This document shows, piece by piece, positions 35,043 to 43,902 of a stretch of 64,000 nt of DNA (positions within the stretch are counted from its first letter, which is position 1; each line of letters opens with the position of its first letter). Under the pieces are notes generated by a model, which was given only the letters and a program-made list of their open reading frames with translations, ran no database searches and was not told the DNA's origin. The stretch lies in contig JAUIBA010000008.1 of the NCBI GenBank assembly GCA_030427635.1, positions 1-64,000 on the forward strand. Reading direction: 5' to 3'. This DNA comes from Bacteroidia bacterium (lineage in GTDB: Bacteria > Bacteroidota > Bacteroidia > Chitinophagales > Chitinophagaceae). A program made the translations under genes and the position numbers.

Positions 35043-35882
35043 ATGAAACGCTTTTCTCTGTTGATGTTATCTGTCATTGTAGCAGGCACGTTCAGTGCAT
35101 GCAATGAAAATGCCGAATCTGAAAACGCTGAGACAACCGCCCCAGCCGAAACGGTAAAAACAGGACCACAACTTACCGCCGTAAGCACATCTCCTGAATA
35201 TGACGGAGCATCACTGAAAATAAGGGCAGTAAAGTCACAACCGGTAGGCAAAGACTCTGCAAAGCTGCATTTCGATTTTGATGTTGCCAACTATGAGCTG
35301 AAAGCACAAACCGCTGACAACGGCACAAAAATGTGTAACAACTCCGGTCAGGGACAGCATATCCATTTCATTATGGACAATGCACCATATAAGGCATTAT
35401 ATGAGCCTCAGAATGACATTACATTAGCTAACAATACGGAGCATTATCTTATGGCATTCCTATCCCGCTCCTACCATGAATCTGTCAAGTCGGCCGGTGC
35501 TGCTGTAGTGCTCCACTTTAAGATAGACGAGAAAGGTAAATACGTAAAAATGGATGACCCTGCTACACCTATGGTATTCTACAGCAGGCCAAAGGGAGAT
35601 TATCTGGGTGCTGATACTGCCAATGTGCTGCTGGATTATTATGTATGGAACTGCCAGCTATCTCCTGACGGTTATAAAGTAACTGCAACCATAGCCCCCG
35701 CCACCGGAGAGACCGTATCTATGTCACTGGATAAATGGGAGCCTAAATTTGTAACAGGCTTACCTATGGGTAAAAACAAAATAACTATAACCCTCACCGA
35801 CCAGAATGGTAAGCAGGTAGATGGCATGCATACAGCTGTGGAAAGAGAATTTACACTGGCAGCCGATGAGCCTATGAAATAA
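35043..35882 (+). CDS. Predicted lipoprotein, function unknown
   Basis: A ~279-residue protein with a lipoprotein signal (MKRFSLLMLSVIVAGTFSAC; the Cys is residue 20 from this start). An in-frame ATG at 35037 would add two residues. A Glu/Ala/Thr-rich linker follows (NENAESENAETTAPAE). The mature domain, from about residue 60 on, alternates hydrophobic strands and includes GQGQHIHFIMDNAPY and HYLMAFLSRSYHES, suggestive of a beta-sandwich with a His-rich edge. I recognise no family. It converges with a small Cys-rich lipoprotein. Confidence 0.7.
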   Translation: MKRFSLLMLSVIVAGTFSACNENAESENAETTAPAETVKTGPQLTAVSTSPEYDGASLKIRAVKSQPVGKDSAKLHFDFDVANYELKAQTADNGTKMCNNSGQGQHIHFIMDNAPYKALYEPQNDITLANNTEHYLMAFLSRSYHESVKSAGAAVVLHFKIDEKGKYVKMDDPATPMVFYSRPKGDYLGADTANVLLDYYVWNCQLSPDGYKVTATIAPATGETVSMSLDKWEPKFVTGLPMGKNKITITLTDQNGKQVDGMHTAVEREFTLAADEPMK

Positions 35883-35889
35883 TACAGAA

Positions 35890-36141
35890 CTAATCGTTGA
35901 TTACTTTACAGCGTATCTGTTTGGTAGTGCCGCGAAAATCATTGGTCCTTGATTCCTGATAATCGTTACACTTTTTCTGCGCTTTATTGTTTGAAATAAG
36001 TCCTAAAGGATTTCTTTCTTCCTGAGGATAACCCTGATCAGTTACCTGACAATAACATGTATATTCTTTTCTTTGACAAGATGTGGTTAATACAACAAAA
36101 AACAACATAGAAACAAGAAACAATATACGTGCCATTTTCAA
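35890..36141 (-). CDS. Small cysteine-rich predicted lipoprotein
   Basis: An 83-residue protein with a lipoprotein signal (ILFLVSMLFFVVL, lipobox LTTSC with Cys22). The mature part of ~60 residues has four more cysteines (YTCYC, KKC, IRC), probably two disulfides, and a Gly/Asn/Gln-rich middle. I recognise no family. It is convergent with the larger lipoprotein (7-base gap) and divergent from the next small membrane protein, at the left edge of an AT-rich stretch. Confidence 0.6.
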   Translation of the reverse strand: MKMARILFLVSMLFFVVLTTSCQRKEYTCYCQVTDQGYPQEERNPLGLISNNKAQKKCNDYQESRTNDFRGTTKQIRCKVIND

Positions 36142-36198
36142 ACAACTTTGAAAACAAAATTAGTTGATTCCCTTAAAACCTAATCAACTATTTTGTTA

Positions 36199-36206
36199 TA
36201 ATTTTG
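36199..36206 (+). promoter_or_regulatory. Candidate -7 element for the 36225 gene
   Basis: TAATTTTG matches TAnnTTTG. Because it overlaps the first codon of the longest frame (36204), it favours translation from ATG 36225 or 36246. Confidence 0.45.
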
Positions 36207-36224
36207 CTTATACATTTACAAGAT

Positions 36225-36608
36225 ATGACAGTCAGATATGGGAAAATGAGTGCCGTCATTACAACCATTATACTTTTCACTGCACTACTTCTTACCAAAA
36301 TCATAATCGGACATTTATATATTTGGGCGGCCTTCAATGCTATCTGTTTGCTATATGGATTGCAATTCTACAAAAACAGATATCAATTTGTAGAAATAAC
36401 TGATCAAAATATTACAATTAGCTCTTTTATCCCCTGGAATAAAAATGTGGTTATTCACAGGTCTGATATTATGAACGTAAAATCAAAAATTAACAGCAAT
36501 TTTGGCATGGTTTGCTTTATAGAAAAGGTTAATGGAACAAATACTATTAAACTAAATACATATTATTCAGAATCAAAAAAAATCAGCGCAGCTCTATCTG
36601 AATATTAA
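36225..36608 (+). CDS. Small membrane protein, PH-domain-like C-terminus
   Basis: A protein of about 127 residues with two adjacent membrane helices (ITTIILFTALLLTKIIIG and IWAAFNAICLLYGLQFY) and a C-terminal soluble region of alternating strands (FVEITDQNITISSFIPWNKN, VVIHRSDIMNVKSKI) that resembles the small bacterial PH-like domains following two helices. No function can be assigned. It has AT-rich codon use like the next gene. Confidence 0.5.
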   Translation: MTVRYGKMSAVITTIILFTALLLTKIIIGHLYIWAAFNAICLLYGLQFYKNRYQFVEITDQNITISSFIPWNKNVVIHRSDIMNVKSKINSNFGMVCFIEKVNGTNTIKLNTYYSESKKISAALSEY

Positions 36609-36662
36609 TCATGCCGGTTAACTATTGAGAGCATTGTCTTGTTGTAAAAGCCATGTAATCAG

Positions 36663-38120
36663 ATGTACAGAATGAAAGAAAGAAAGGCGCTGTTTGCAAT
36701 TTTTGCTTTATTACTCATAGCTATAAATGTTACTTATAGTTTTTATTATCAGTTTAGAAACCCTATTGATGGTGATCTGGTAATATTGCTATACCCTCAC
36801 AAACTATATGAAAATGTATTAAAAGACCCTTTCGGTATCAGTGTTTTTTTGCATGGCGCCAGTTACTGTGGCACTAATTGTTATCTGGGCCATCAAACAT
36901 TGCAGACGTGGTTTACATCAATACCCACACTAATGCGTACATTTCTATCTCCGCTGGATAGTGTATATGCATCTGCTGCATTTTTCACCTCACTTGTTAA
37001 GCTGGGCTATATTTTTGCATTCGCATACGCAGCAAGTGGACAATTCAAATTCACTAACCGGTATTTCCAGATTGCTGCCATCATCGGGGCTGCAGCATTA
37101 CAGTCTGGCGGTTACAGCTGGGGTATGGCCATAGTCGACCCAATGCTTGTTATTATTTTTGGATACAGTTATCCTAACCTGCTTATTTTCTTGTTTTTTG
37201 TACCATTTTTTCGTTTCTGGTTCCATGATGCCCCACAAAAATTTAGCAAAATGACATTGCTCTGGCTAAGTATTTTGGGTGCTTATAACGGTTTGAATGG
37301 TCCACTTTCCGGCCCCCTTATATGCATATGGCTGGCTCTTTTTCTGTTTTCTCTTTTTATACATAACTATAAAAACACAGCAGGAGAAATCAACTTTTTC
37401 AAGAGGCTAGTCCTATCCTTAAAACGTATCCCTTTATCATATATAGCATTAACAGCAATTGTAGTTATCACTTCTATTTACTGCTACTACATTGGTAAGT
37501 TCAATCTGGAAAGCCTTTCAAAACAAATAAGCCTTGCAGAACGATACAAGAGACTACCATTGGGTGTAATAGAATACTTCTCTGTTAAAGGAGTATACCT
37601 GATTGTAGCGCTATGTCTTGTAAATATTGCCCTGATGTGGCGCAATATTAAGGACCAACAGACGCGTAGAATTATCCGGTTTTCATTGGCAATTCTTGCA
37701 TTTATCACCATATACACCCTTGCTTTACCCTTAGGTGGATACCGGTTTTATCGTCCCAACATTGTTCGTAGAGACTTATATGCTCCGGTTTCAGTTTGCA
37801 TTGTTCTATACTGGATAATGACTACAGTACACGTAATTAAGATGTTACGTCCCGGGTATAAATATTTATACCACATCAGTCTTGCCGCAGTACTGGCTCA
37901 TCTGGCCGTTACCAATTTCAATGGAGTCCCTGACAACTCCTGTGAGCGGGAAGCAATAAAAAAAATAGCGGCGTCAAAAGAAAAAATTGTTGTGCTGGAT
38001 GAGCAATGCCCCGTTATGTCGTGGTTTAAAATAACAGATTACAAAGAGTCAAGAGAAGTAACCGGTATGCTACGGAGATGGAAAGTATTGAATGAAGAAA
38101 AATATTTCTACCAAAAATGA
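36663..38120 (+). CDS. Polytopic membrane protein, function unknown
   Basis: A 485-residue integral membrane protein with about 10 hydrophobic segments (for example ALFAIFALLLIAINVTYSFY, YIALTAIVVITSIYCYY, LAILAFITIYTLALPLGG). A periplasmic-looking first loop has FRNPIDGDLVILLYPHKLYE, and the ~60-residue C-terminal tail is soluble. The layout resembles GT-C glycosyltransferases or polysaccharide polymerases, but I see no diagnostic motif. A second ATG (36672) is equally plausible as start. Codons are AT-rich. It precedes the oxygenase/reductase pair on the same strand by 84 bases. Confidence 0.65.
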   Translation: MYRMKERKALFAIFALLLIAINVTYSFYYQFRNPIDGDLVILLYPHKLYENVLKDPFGISVFLHGASYCGTNCYLGHQTLQTWFTSIPTLMRTFLSPLDSVYASAAFFTSLVKLGYIFAFAYAASGQFKFTNRYFQIAAIIGAAALQSGGYSWGMAIVDPMLVIIFGYSYPNLLIFLFFVPFFRFWFHDAPQKFSKMTLLWLSILGAYNGLNGPLSGPLICIWLALFLFSLFIHNYKNTAGEINFFKRLVLSLKRIPLSYIALTAIVVITSIYCYYIGKFNLESLSKQISLAERYKRLPLGVIEYFSVKGVYLIVALCLVNIALMWRNIKDQQTRRIIRFSLAILAFITIYTLALPLGGYRFYRPNIVRRDLYAPVSVCIVLYWIMTTVHVIKMLRPGYKYLYHISLAAVLAHLAVTNFNGVPDNSCEREAIKKIAASKEKIVVLDEQCPVMSWFKITDYKESREVTGMLRRWKVLNEEKYFYQK

Positions 38121-38174
38121 TAAAAAAGCGCAGCAGAACTGACCTAAATTAGCATTAGCGGAAAAGTAAACATC

Positions 38175-38182
38175 TAGCTTTG
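38175..38182 (+). promoter_or_regulatory. Candidate -7 element for the oxygenase-reductase operon
   Basis: TAGCTTTG is a perfect TAnnTTTG match, 22 bases before the ATG at 38205. It suggests the oxygenase and reductase have their own promoter, apart from the membrane protein upstream. Confidence 0.55.
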
Positions 38183-38204
38183 CAGCGTCATTAAAAAAAA
38201 AATT

Positions 38205-38960
38205 ATGAATCAGTATTTTCTTAAAGTAGTAAATTATTCAGATACAGCTGAATTTACCGAAACGCTAAAAGACACACTGAAAAAATATAAAATCGTACAT
38301 CTTAAAGATGTCCCGGAAACGATAGATACCAAAACATTCTACTCTGACCTAACTGATAAAATGGGAGAGATTGTGAATGTTGATGAAGATATCAATACCG
38401 GCAACTCTAATATTAATGAGCGCTGGACAGATATCCGTTATGATAAGGCAAACGAATTTACATTCCGCCATTCAAATACACGCCAGCCATTACATACAGA
38501 TGGCGCATACATGAACACGGAGCTTGATGTAAACTTTTTCTTCTGCACAGAAAATGCAGAAATAGGAGGGGCAACGACGTTTATTGATTCAGACGACCTG
38601 ATATACATACTGGAAAAATATGAGCCGGAATTATATCAGAAACTGTGTACAGTTGTTGTGGACTTTGGAAAAGGCGAAAATCAACGGAAACAGCGCCTCA
38701 TCATTGACAGAGATGACCGGGGCATAAAACTTAACTGGAACTATTATCGTGTATTGCCAGACAATAAACCGGAAACGATAGAAATGTGTGAGCAGTTTCA
38801 CCGTTTTCTGGAAGATAAAGTTGTAGCAGGAGGTTTACTTACTCCAGTGTATCTGAAGCCGGGAGATGCCGCATTTTTTCAGGACGACCGCACACTCCAT
38901 GGCCGCAATTCTTTCTACGGTGCACGCACTCTTATCAAAGGCGGCTTCAACTTCAACTAA
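38205..38960 (+). CDS. TauD/TfdA-family Fe(II)/2-oxoglutarate dioxygenase
   Basis: Predicted non-haem iron oxygenase. The facial triad is visible: His97 and Asp99 in PLHTDGAYM and the distal His232 in RTLHGRNSF, with Arg234 or Arg241 available for 2-oxoglutarate. Length 251 aa is a compact TauD-like form. Family members hydroxylate or desaturate small molecules such as taurine, carnitine precursors or amino acids carried on peptide synthetases. The substrate here is unknown. Its stop overlaps the next ATG (TAATG), so it is translationally coupled to the aldo/keto reductase. Confidence 0.85.
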   Translation: MNQYFLKVVNYSDTAEFTETLKDTLKKYKIVHLKDVPETIDTKTFYSDLTDKMGEIVNVDEDINTGNSNINERWTDIRYDKANEFTFRHSNTRQPLHTDGAYMNTELDVNFFFCTENAEIGGATTFIDSDDLIYILEKYEPELYQKLCTVVVDFGKGENQRKQRLIIDRDDRGIKLNWNYYRVLPDNKPETIEMCEQFHRFLEDKVVAGGLLTPVYLKPGDAAFFQDDRTLHGRNSFYGARTLIKGGFNFN

Positions 38961-39931
38961 TGAATAATACTATCAATGTTTCAGGCCACGAAGTAACGCG
39001 TATAGGATTTGGATGCTGGCAAATGGCTGGCTCCTACACATCACCATCCGGAAAACCTAACGGATACGGTGCTGTAAATGATGCAGAATCAATACGTGCA
39101 GTACATAAGGCACTGGAGCATGGAATAAACTTCTTCGATACTGCCAGTGGCTATAACAATGGCAAATCAGAAATAGTATTGGGAGAGGCACTTAGGGCAT
39201 GGCCTGCACAAAAACAGGCCATGCCAATGATTTGTACAAAATATGCAACACGCCCCGGCACTGATGAAGACGACTACTCGGCTGGTAATATGCTGGTAAA
39301 TGTAGATGACAGCCTCAGAAGACTGAATATAGAACAGCTGGGAGTAATACTGTTGCACAATCCGCCAGACGATTTCAATTATTCCGATTTAGATATCAGC
39401 CAGTTTGAAAAACTGAAAGAGACAGGGAAAATTCTTTCATATGGTGTTAGCTGCCGTACTATGCGTGGTGTGGAGAATGTGCTGAAACAGGGATTCGGGT
39501 CTGTAATTGAAGCTGTTTACAACCCATTGGACCGCAGATATGCAGCATCGTTCAGCAATGACATGTATTCTGATTATACATTCATCTGCAGAGTGCCTCT
39601 TGCTTCAGGATTCCTTTCGCCCAAAACACTGGCGGGCAAACGAACATTCCCCGGAGATGACATCCGTAGTGTTTTTTCTGATGAGCAGACAACCTGGGTT
39701 TCAGAGTCAGTGCACAAACTTGCTTTTCTTAATGACCTGCCAGGAGGTATTACAGTCAGTGCACTACGGTTTCAGCTATCAAATCCATACAGCACATTAG
39801 CTATTCCCGGAATAAAAACAGAAAAGCAGGCCAATGATGCCGTAATGGCGTTAAATCTGGGCCCGTTGCCAGAAGATGTACTATCTGCCATAGATGCAGC
39901 GGTACCAGAGGTATTTTATAAATGGCGCTAG
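38960..39931 (+). CDS. Aldo/keto reductase coupled to the dioxygenase
   Basis: NAD(P)H-dependent reductase of the AKR superfamily with an intact tetrad: Asp60, Tyr65 (NFFDTASGYNNGKSE), Lys94 (ICTKYATRP) and His133 (ILLHNPP). Length 323 aa is usual. It starts inside the stop codon of the dioxygenase, so the two probably act on one pathway: the oxygenase introduces an oxygen function and the reductase changes the oxidation state of a carbonyl. That pathway is inference. It is distinct from the Kv-beta-like AKR at 21.8 kb. Confidence 0.88.
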   Translation: MNNTINVSGHEVTRIGFGCWQMAGSYTSPSGKPNGYGAVNDAESIRAVHKALEHGINFFDTASGYNNGKSEIVLGEALRAWPAQKQAMPMICTKYATRPGTDEDDYSAGNMLVNVDDSLRRLNIEQLGVILLHNPPDDFNYSDLDISQFEKLKETGKILSYGVSCRTMRGVENVLKQGFGSVIEAVYNPLDRRYAASFSNDMYSDYTFICRVPLASGFLSPKTLAGKRTFPGDDIRSVFSDEQTTWVSESVHKLAFLNDLPGGITVSALRFQLSNPYSTLAIPGIKTEKQANDAVMALNLGPLPEDVLSAIDAAVPEVFYKWR

Positions 39932-40137
39932 CATCCCTCCCGATGCAATAAGTGTATTACCCCCATTCTACTTTTCACCGGGGCTCTATACGATGTGTAT
40001 AATTATTACCATCAGGTCTATGCTGTCACATCATGGTCTGCCTAATGCCATTATGTGCTTTAATATGACGTAATGGCTTATCTTTAGAAAGTGGTTTGGA
40101 TTTTGCTAATCTTATAAAATAACAAACGAAGAGATAA

Positions 40138-40839
40138 ATGAATCAGAACGAATTTCGCAAATATGCTATTAAGCATCATGGCATAAGCAGTCTGACTGTA
40201 GACAGCTATACATCGTCGCTGAAAGTACCTCAGGGTCTCACCCCTTATATCATAGAAGAGCGTCCCATGAATGTTGCATCCATGGACGTATTCTCGCGCC
40301 TGATGATGGACCGCATCATCTTTTTGGGTGAGCCTATCAACGACTACGTTGCCAACATTGTTACAGCACAGTTATTGTTTCTGGAGAGTACAGACAGAAC
40401 CCGTGATATACAGATGTATCTGAACAGTCCGGGAGGTAGTGTGTATGCAGGCCTTGGCATATATGACACAATGCAGATTATTAATCCAGATGTATCTACT
40501 ATATGTACAGGTATTGCAGCATCAATGGCCGCTGTACTTATGTGTGCCGGTAGTAAAGGCAAAAGAACGGCATTGAAGCATAGCCGCATTATGATACACC
40601 AGCCATTGGGTGGTGCTGAAGGTCAGGCCAGCGATATAGAAATCACGGCACGTGAAATAGGTAAGCTTAAAAAAGAGCTCTACGAAATAATAGCGCTGCA
40701 CTCAGGACAAAAGATGAGTAAAGTGGAAAAAGATAGTGACCGCGACTACTGGATGACTGCTCATGAGGCCAAAGAATACGGTATGGTAGACGAAGTTCTG
40801 GACCGTAATCCACGTAAATCAGACAGCTCAAACAGCTAA
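40138..40839 (+). CDS. clpP: ATP-dependent Clp protease proteolytic subunit
   Basis: Serine protease that forms the tetradecameric ClpP chamber and degrades proteins unfolded by ClpX or ClpA/C. Active-site residues: Ser129 in GIAASMAAV and His154 in RIMIHQPLGG, with the acidic member in the SDRDYWM segment (~201-203). The MYLNSPGGSVYAG strand is conserved. The 233-aa length includes an N-terminal extension of about 35 residues, as in other Bacteroidota. clpX is not next to it; a terminator hairpin follows. Confidence 0.97.
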   Translation: MNQNEFRKYAIKHHGISSLTVDSYTSSLKVPQGLTPYIIEERPMNVASMDVFSRLMMDRIIFLGEPINDYVANIVTAQLLFLESTDRTRDIQMYLNSPGGSVYAGLGIYDTMQIINPDVSTICTGIAASMAAVLMCAGSKGKRTALKHSRIMIHQPLGGAEGQASDIEITAREIGKLKKELYEIIALHSGQKMSKVEKDSDRDYWMTAHEAKEYGMVDEVLDRNPRKSDSSNS

Positions 40840-40859
40840 TAAAGTATAACATTAAATGC

Positions 40860-40899
40860 ATGCCCCGTAAAGCCTGTAGCGGATTTACGGGGCATTTAC
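40860..40899 (+). terminator. Terminator-like hairpin after clpP
   Basis: ATGCCCCGTAAA and TTTACGGGGCAT form a perfect 12-pair stem with a 12-base loop, 21 bases after the clpP stop. Only a weak T-tract (TTTACAT) follows. Confidence 0.65.
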
Positions 40900-40957
40900 A
40901 TCAGCAGCCATATATACCATTTACCGAAATAGTTACTGACTATTCGTCAAGTATAGT

Positions 40958-40965
40958 TACTTTTG
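40958..40965 (+). promoter_or_regulatory. Candidate -7 element for adk-obg-rhodanese
   Basis: TACTTTTG matches TAnnTTTG and lies 24 bases before the adk ATG at 40990. It overlaps the TTG of the longer adk frame (40963) and so argues against that start. Confidence 0.55.
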
Positions 40966-40989
40966 CAACATATCAACCATAAAAAGTTC

Positions 40990-41574
40990 ATGTTTAATTT
41001 AATATTGTTCGGACCTCCGGGCAGTGGGAAAGGTACACAGTCAGAAAAGATAGTAAGCACATATCAGTTACAGCATATCTCTACAGGAGACCTTCTGAGG
41101 GATGAGGTAAGCAGGCACACCCCTCTGGGTATAGAAGCAAAAAAATTCATGGATCAGGGTATGCTGGTACCCGATGAGGTTGTCATAGGAATGATAAGCG
41201 GCAAGATAGATGCATCTCCGGATGCCCGTGGGTTCATATTCGATGGATTTCCCCGCACCAGCAATCAGGCAGAAGCGCTTGACAAGCTGCTTGAATTCAA
41301 AAACACAACAATACATCTGGTGCTGGCACTGGAAGTTCCTGAAAATGACCTTATTACCCGTCTTGTAAACAGGGGCATCACCTCTGGCCGCAGTGATGAC
41401 AATGAGGAAGTTATCACAAAACGCATCAAAGAATATCATGCAAAGACTGAGCCTGTAGCAAAATACTACAATGGTCAGGGAAAGCTGGAACGTGTACCTG
41501 GTAATAATACTATAGACCAGACATTCCAGCTGCTTACAAAACATATTAATAAGTATCTGTTACCGGTAGCATAG
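40990..41574 (+). CDS. adk: Adenylate kinase
   Basis: Interconverts AMP, ADP and ATP. The N-terminal P-loop is [15 protein letters not shown], the AMP site includes [11 protein letters not shown] and [16 protein letters not shown], and the LID is of the short type ([14 protein letters not shown]) without zinc cysteines. At 194 aa it fits the short adenylate kinases of Bacteroidota. The last base of its TAG stop is the first base of the obg GTG start (TAGTG), so obg is translationally coupled. Confidence 0.95.
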   Translation: MFNLILFGPPGSGKGTQSEKIVSTYQLQHISTGDLLRDEVSRHTPLGIEAKKFMDQGMLVPDEVVIGMISGKIDASPDARGFIFDGFPRTSNQAEALDKLLEFKNTTIHLVLALEVPENDLITRLVNRGITSGRSDDNEEVITKRIKEYHAKTEPVAKYYNGQGKLERVPGNNTIDQTFQLLTKHINKYLLPVA

Positions 41575-42578
41575 TGGAAAGGGGCAATTTTGTTGATCAT
41601 ATCCGCATCTTCTGCCGCTCTGGCAAGGGCGGAGCAGGGAGTGTGCACTTTGAACGCAACAAGATGGACGCTAAGGCGGGCCCTGACGGCGGCAATGGTG
41701 GCAGGGGCGGCCATATAAAGCTACGTGGCAATGCGCAGCTATGGACGCTGTTGCACATGCGCTATCATAAAAACGTGCTGGCTAAAGATGGAGAAAATGG
41801 CTCCAAGAATAACCGCACAGGACATGATGGCGCAGATATAATACTGGAAGTACCGCTGGGAACTGTAACGCGGGATATGGAAACCGGCGAGCAGGAAGCC
41901 GAAATACTGGAAGACGGTCAGGAAATAATCTGGATTAGAGGTGGCAGAGGCGGACTGGGAAATGCCAACTTTGCCACCCCTACAAACCAGACCCCTGACT
42001 ATGCACAGCCCGGTGAAATGGGTAGTGAGGGCTGGAAAGTACTGGAACTGAAAATACTGGCTGATGTAGGTCTTGTAGGATTTCCCAATGCAGGAAAGTC
42101 CACGCTGCTGTCTGTACTAAGCGCAGCAAAACCTAAAATTGCAGACTACGCATTTACCACACTCACTCCCCAACTGGGCATAGTATCGTACAGAGAGAAT
42201 AAGTCGTTCTGTATGGCAGACCTCCCAGGCATCATAGAAGGAGCTGCCGAAGGTAAAGGGCTTGGGCACCGCTTCCTGCGCCATATAGAGCGTAACTCAG
42301 TACTACTGCTGCTGGTACCCGCCGATAGTAATGACCATAAAGCCGAGATAGATATTCTGATACATGAGCTGGAAGAATACAATCCCGAACTGCTGCACAA
42401 AAAAATGGTAATAGGCGTCAGCAAAAGTGAGATGCTGGACGATGAGCTAAAGCAGGAAATTGCAGCTACACTACCTGCCGACATACCCCATGTATTTATT
42501 TCTTCTCTGGCCAGCCAGGGACTAGTGGCCCTGAAAGATGAACTGTGGAGAGCGCTTACCACTCATGAAACCGAATAA
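41574..42578 (+). CDS. obg: GTPase Obg/CgtA
   Basis: Essential GTPase in 50S ribosome assembly and stress signalling. The glycine-rich Obg fold fills residues 1-160 ([28 protein letters not shown]). The G domain has G1 [12 protein letters not shown]3 [22 protein letters not shown] and, at G4, SKSE (residues 283-286), where the guanine-specific Asp of NKxD/SKSD is replaced by Glu286. The GTG start overlaps the adk stop. Length 334 aa is normal for Bacteroidota. The rhodanese gene follows after 5 bases. Confidence 0.96.
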   Translation: MERGNFVDHIRIFCRSGKGGAGSVHFERNKMDAKAGPDGGNGGRGGHIKLRGNAQLWTLLHMRYHKNVLAKDGENGSKNNRTGHDGADIILEVPLGTVTRDMETGEQEAEILEDGQEIIWIRGGRGGLGNANFATPTNQTPDYAQPGEMGSEGWKVLELKILADVGLVGFPNAGKSTLLSVLSAAKPKIADYAFTTLTPQLGIVSYRENKSFCMADLPGIIEGAAEGKGLGHRFLRHIERNSVLLLLVPADSNDHKAEIDILIHELEEYNPELLHKKMVIGVSKSEMLDDELKQEIAATLPADIPHVFISSLASQGLVALKDELWRALTTHETE

Positions 42579-42583
42579 TACCA

Positions 42584-42883
42584 ATGCTACAGATAACACC
42601 TGAAGAACTCAGACAACAACTCAGTACGGGTAGCGCGCCTATGCTTATAGATGTACGGGAAGAGTGGGAAAGGGAAGAGTTCAGCATAGGTGGGTTACAT
42701 ATCCCTATGGGAGAGTTACCGTCAAGAATTAACGAAATACCGCGCGAAGAGGATATAGTGCTATACTGTGAAAAAGGTATCAGAAGTGTTATAGCTATAC
42801 AGCGACTGGAAAGTATGGGCTATAGCCGCCTTGGTAATCTCATGGGTGGCATGAAAGCATGGAAAGCCATGCTGACGGCCTGA
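42584..42883 (+). CDS. Rhodanese-like domain protein
   Basis: A 99-residue single rhodanese domain. Conserved parts: LIDVREEWEREEF near the N-terminus, HIPMGELPSRI, and the active loop YCEKGIRS with Cys62, which in such domains carries a persulfide. The family moves sulfane sulfur in many contexts. It is third in the adk-obg unit, 5 bases after obg, and ends 4 bases before the convergent nuclease-like gene. Confidence 0.92.
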   Translation: MLQITPEELRQQLSTGSAPMLIDVREEWEREEFSIGGLHIPMGELPSRINEIPREEDIVLYCEKGIRSVIAIQRLESMGYSRLGNLMGGMKAWKAMLTA

Positions 42884-42887
42884 CTGG

Positions 42888-43856
42888 CTACTTTAATCCC
42901 GTAAACAGCTTTTCTCTTACATCCGTAGCCGGCACTCCCAGTCTTTTGAGTGTATTGAAATACTTACGGTCTATATGGCTGTACGACAAACCAGAAGTTC
43001 CGAATATAGAAGTATAGTCAGGTGCCTGCGCCACTGCCAGCTGCAGCCGCTCAGGAAAGAAGCGGGTATATAACCATTTAGTTGCCACCCTATACCGCTC
43101 CTGAATAAGCAGATCTACCCCTGATACCTGTACATCATGCACCGGCTTTTCCAGAATAATATGTACTACCGGCATCCCCAGGCTGTTAAGAAATCTGAAT
43201 AGCTTCTCCTGTCCCGTGTTCAGCCCGAATGTGCCCTTACCTGTCATAAACTTCTGCTTTACCTCCAGCGCTACTACCTTACCTCCGGGGGTAATGGTAA
43301 ATGCGTCTATATCCCATACACTCCCCCCCAGCCAGCAGTTGGCAAACAGCCGCTTGATGGCTGAAGACCTCAGTAACCCTCTCTGCTCCAGATAATCACA
43401 TGCACGCATCAGTCTGTCCGGGTCACGCTCCGCCTCTCCGGCTATATCGCTGGCAGGACGGGGGCGCAACGGCATACCCATACCATCTACCGTATCATAA
43501 CGGTTTCCCTTACGGTGCAGAAAACCACAAAAGGTAGCATATGCATCATCAAACCACGCTATAGAAACAGGTATACGTGTGGCAAAGCCATCCATGATTC
43601 TGTAATCCAACTCATTAAATGGCTGGGTAGGCTCTGTTACTACCCGGGTTACTTCATACGATTCCCCCCTGCGTGTAAACCAGAAGTCACCGGTAACCGG
43701 ATACAAGTTGCCAGCTACCACATCTTCCATAAAAGCCGCTTCTGAGCATAGCCCTTCTATGCGGGTATGCTTATCCTGATGCAGTATGCGCCTGACATGA
43801 GCAGGATTGCTCATATCTATATCGTCCGGGGCAGCGCAGGCAGGATTTGCAGTCAT
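42888..43856 (-). CDS. Putative type II restriction endonuclease (PD-(D/E)XK-like)
   Basis: A 322-residue protein I cannot place by sequence. Context and one motif support a nuclease: it diverges from a cytosine-5 methyltransferase with under 100 bases between starts, and it contains VWDIDAF followed 13 residues later by ALEVKQK, i.e. Asp184...Glu198-x-Lys200, the PD-(D/E)XK pattern. The region after the motif (NTGQEKLFRFLNSLG, VVHIILEKP) fits the helix and strand that usually follow. If the pair shares specificity, the target would be that of Dcm-like enzymes (CCWGG or CCNGG). Alternative: a nuclease of another defence type. Confidence 0.6.
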   Translation of the reverse strand: MTANPACAAPDDIDMSNPAHVRRILHQDKHTRIEGLCSEAAFMEDVVAGNLYPVTGDFWFTRRGESYEVTRVVTEPTQPFNELDYRIMDGFATRIPVSIAWFDDAYATFCGFLHRKGNRYDTVDGMGMPLRPRPASDIAGEAERDPDRLMRACDYLEQRGLLRSSAIKRLFANCWLGGSVWDIDAFTITPGGKVVALEVKQKFMTGKGTFGLNTGQEKLFRFLNSLGMPVVHIILEKPVHDVQVSGVDLLIQERYRVATKWLYTRFFPERLQLAVAQAPDYTSIFGTSGLSYSHIDRKYFNTLKRLGVPATDVREKLFTGLK

Positions 43857-43858
43857 TA

Positions 43859-43902
43859 TCAGATTTGAAAGGCGAAAGATAGGGATAAAGCATCCTTTCT
43901 GA
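43859..43902. promoter_or_regulatory. Candidate operator between the restriction and modification genes
   Basis: An interrupted inverted repeat, TCAGA (43859-43863) and GAAAGG (43867-43872) against CCTTTCTGA (43894-43902), lies in the short divergent control region. The methyltransferase carries an N-terminal helix-turn-helix, and in the related SsoII and EcoRII enzymes such a domain represses the methyltransferase gene. Binding here is inference. Confidence 0.3.
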
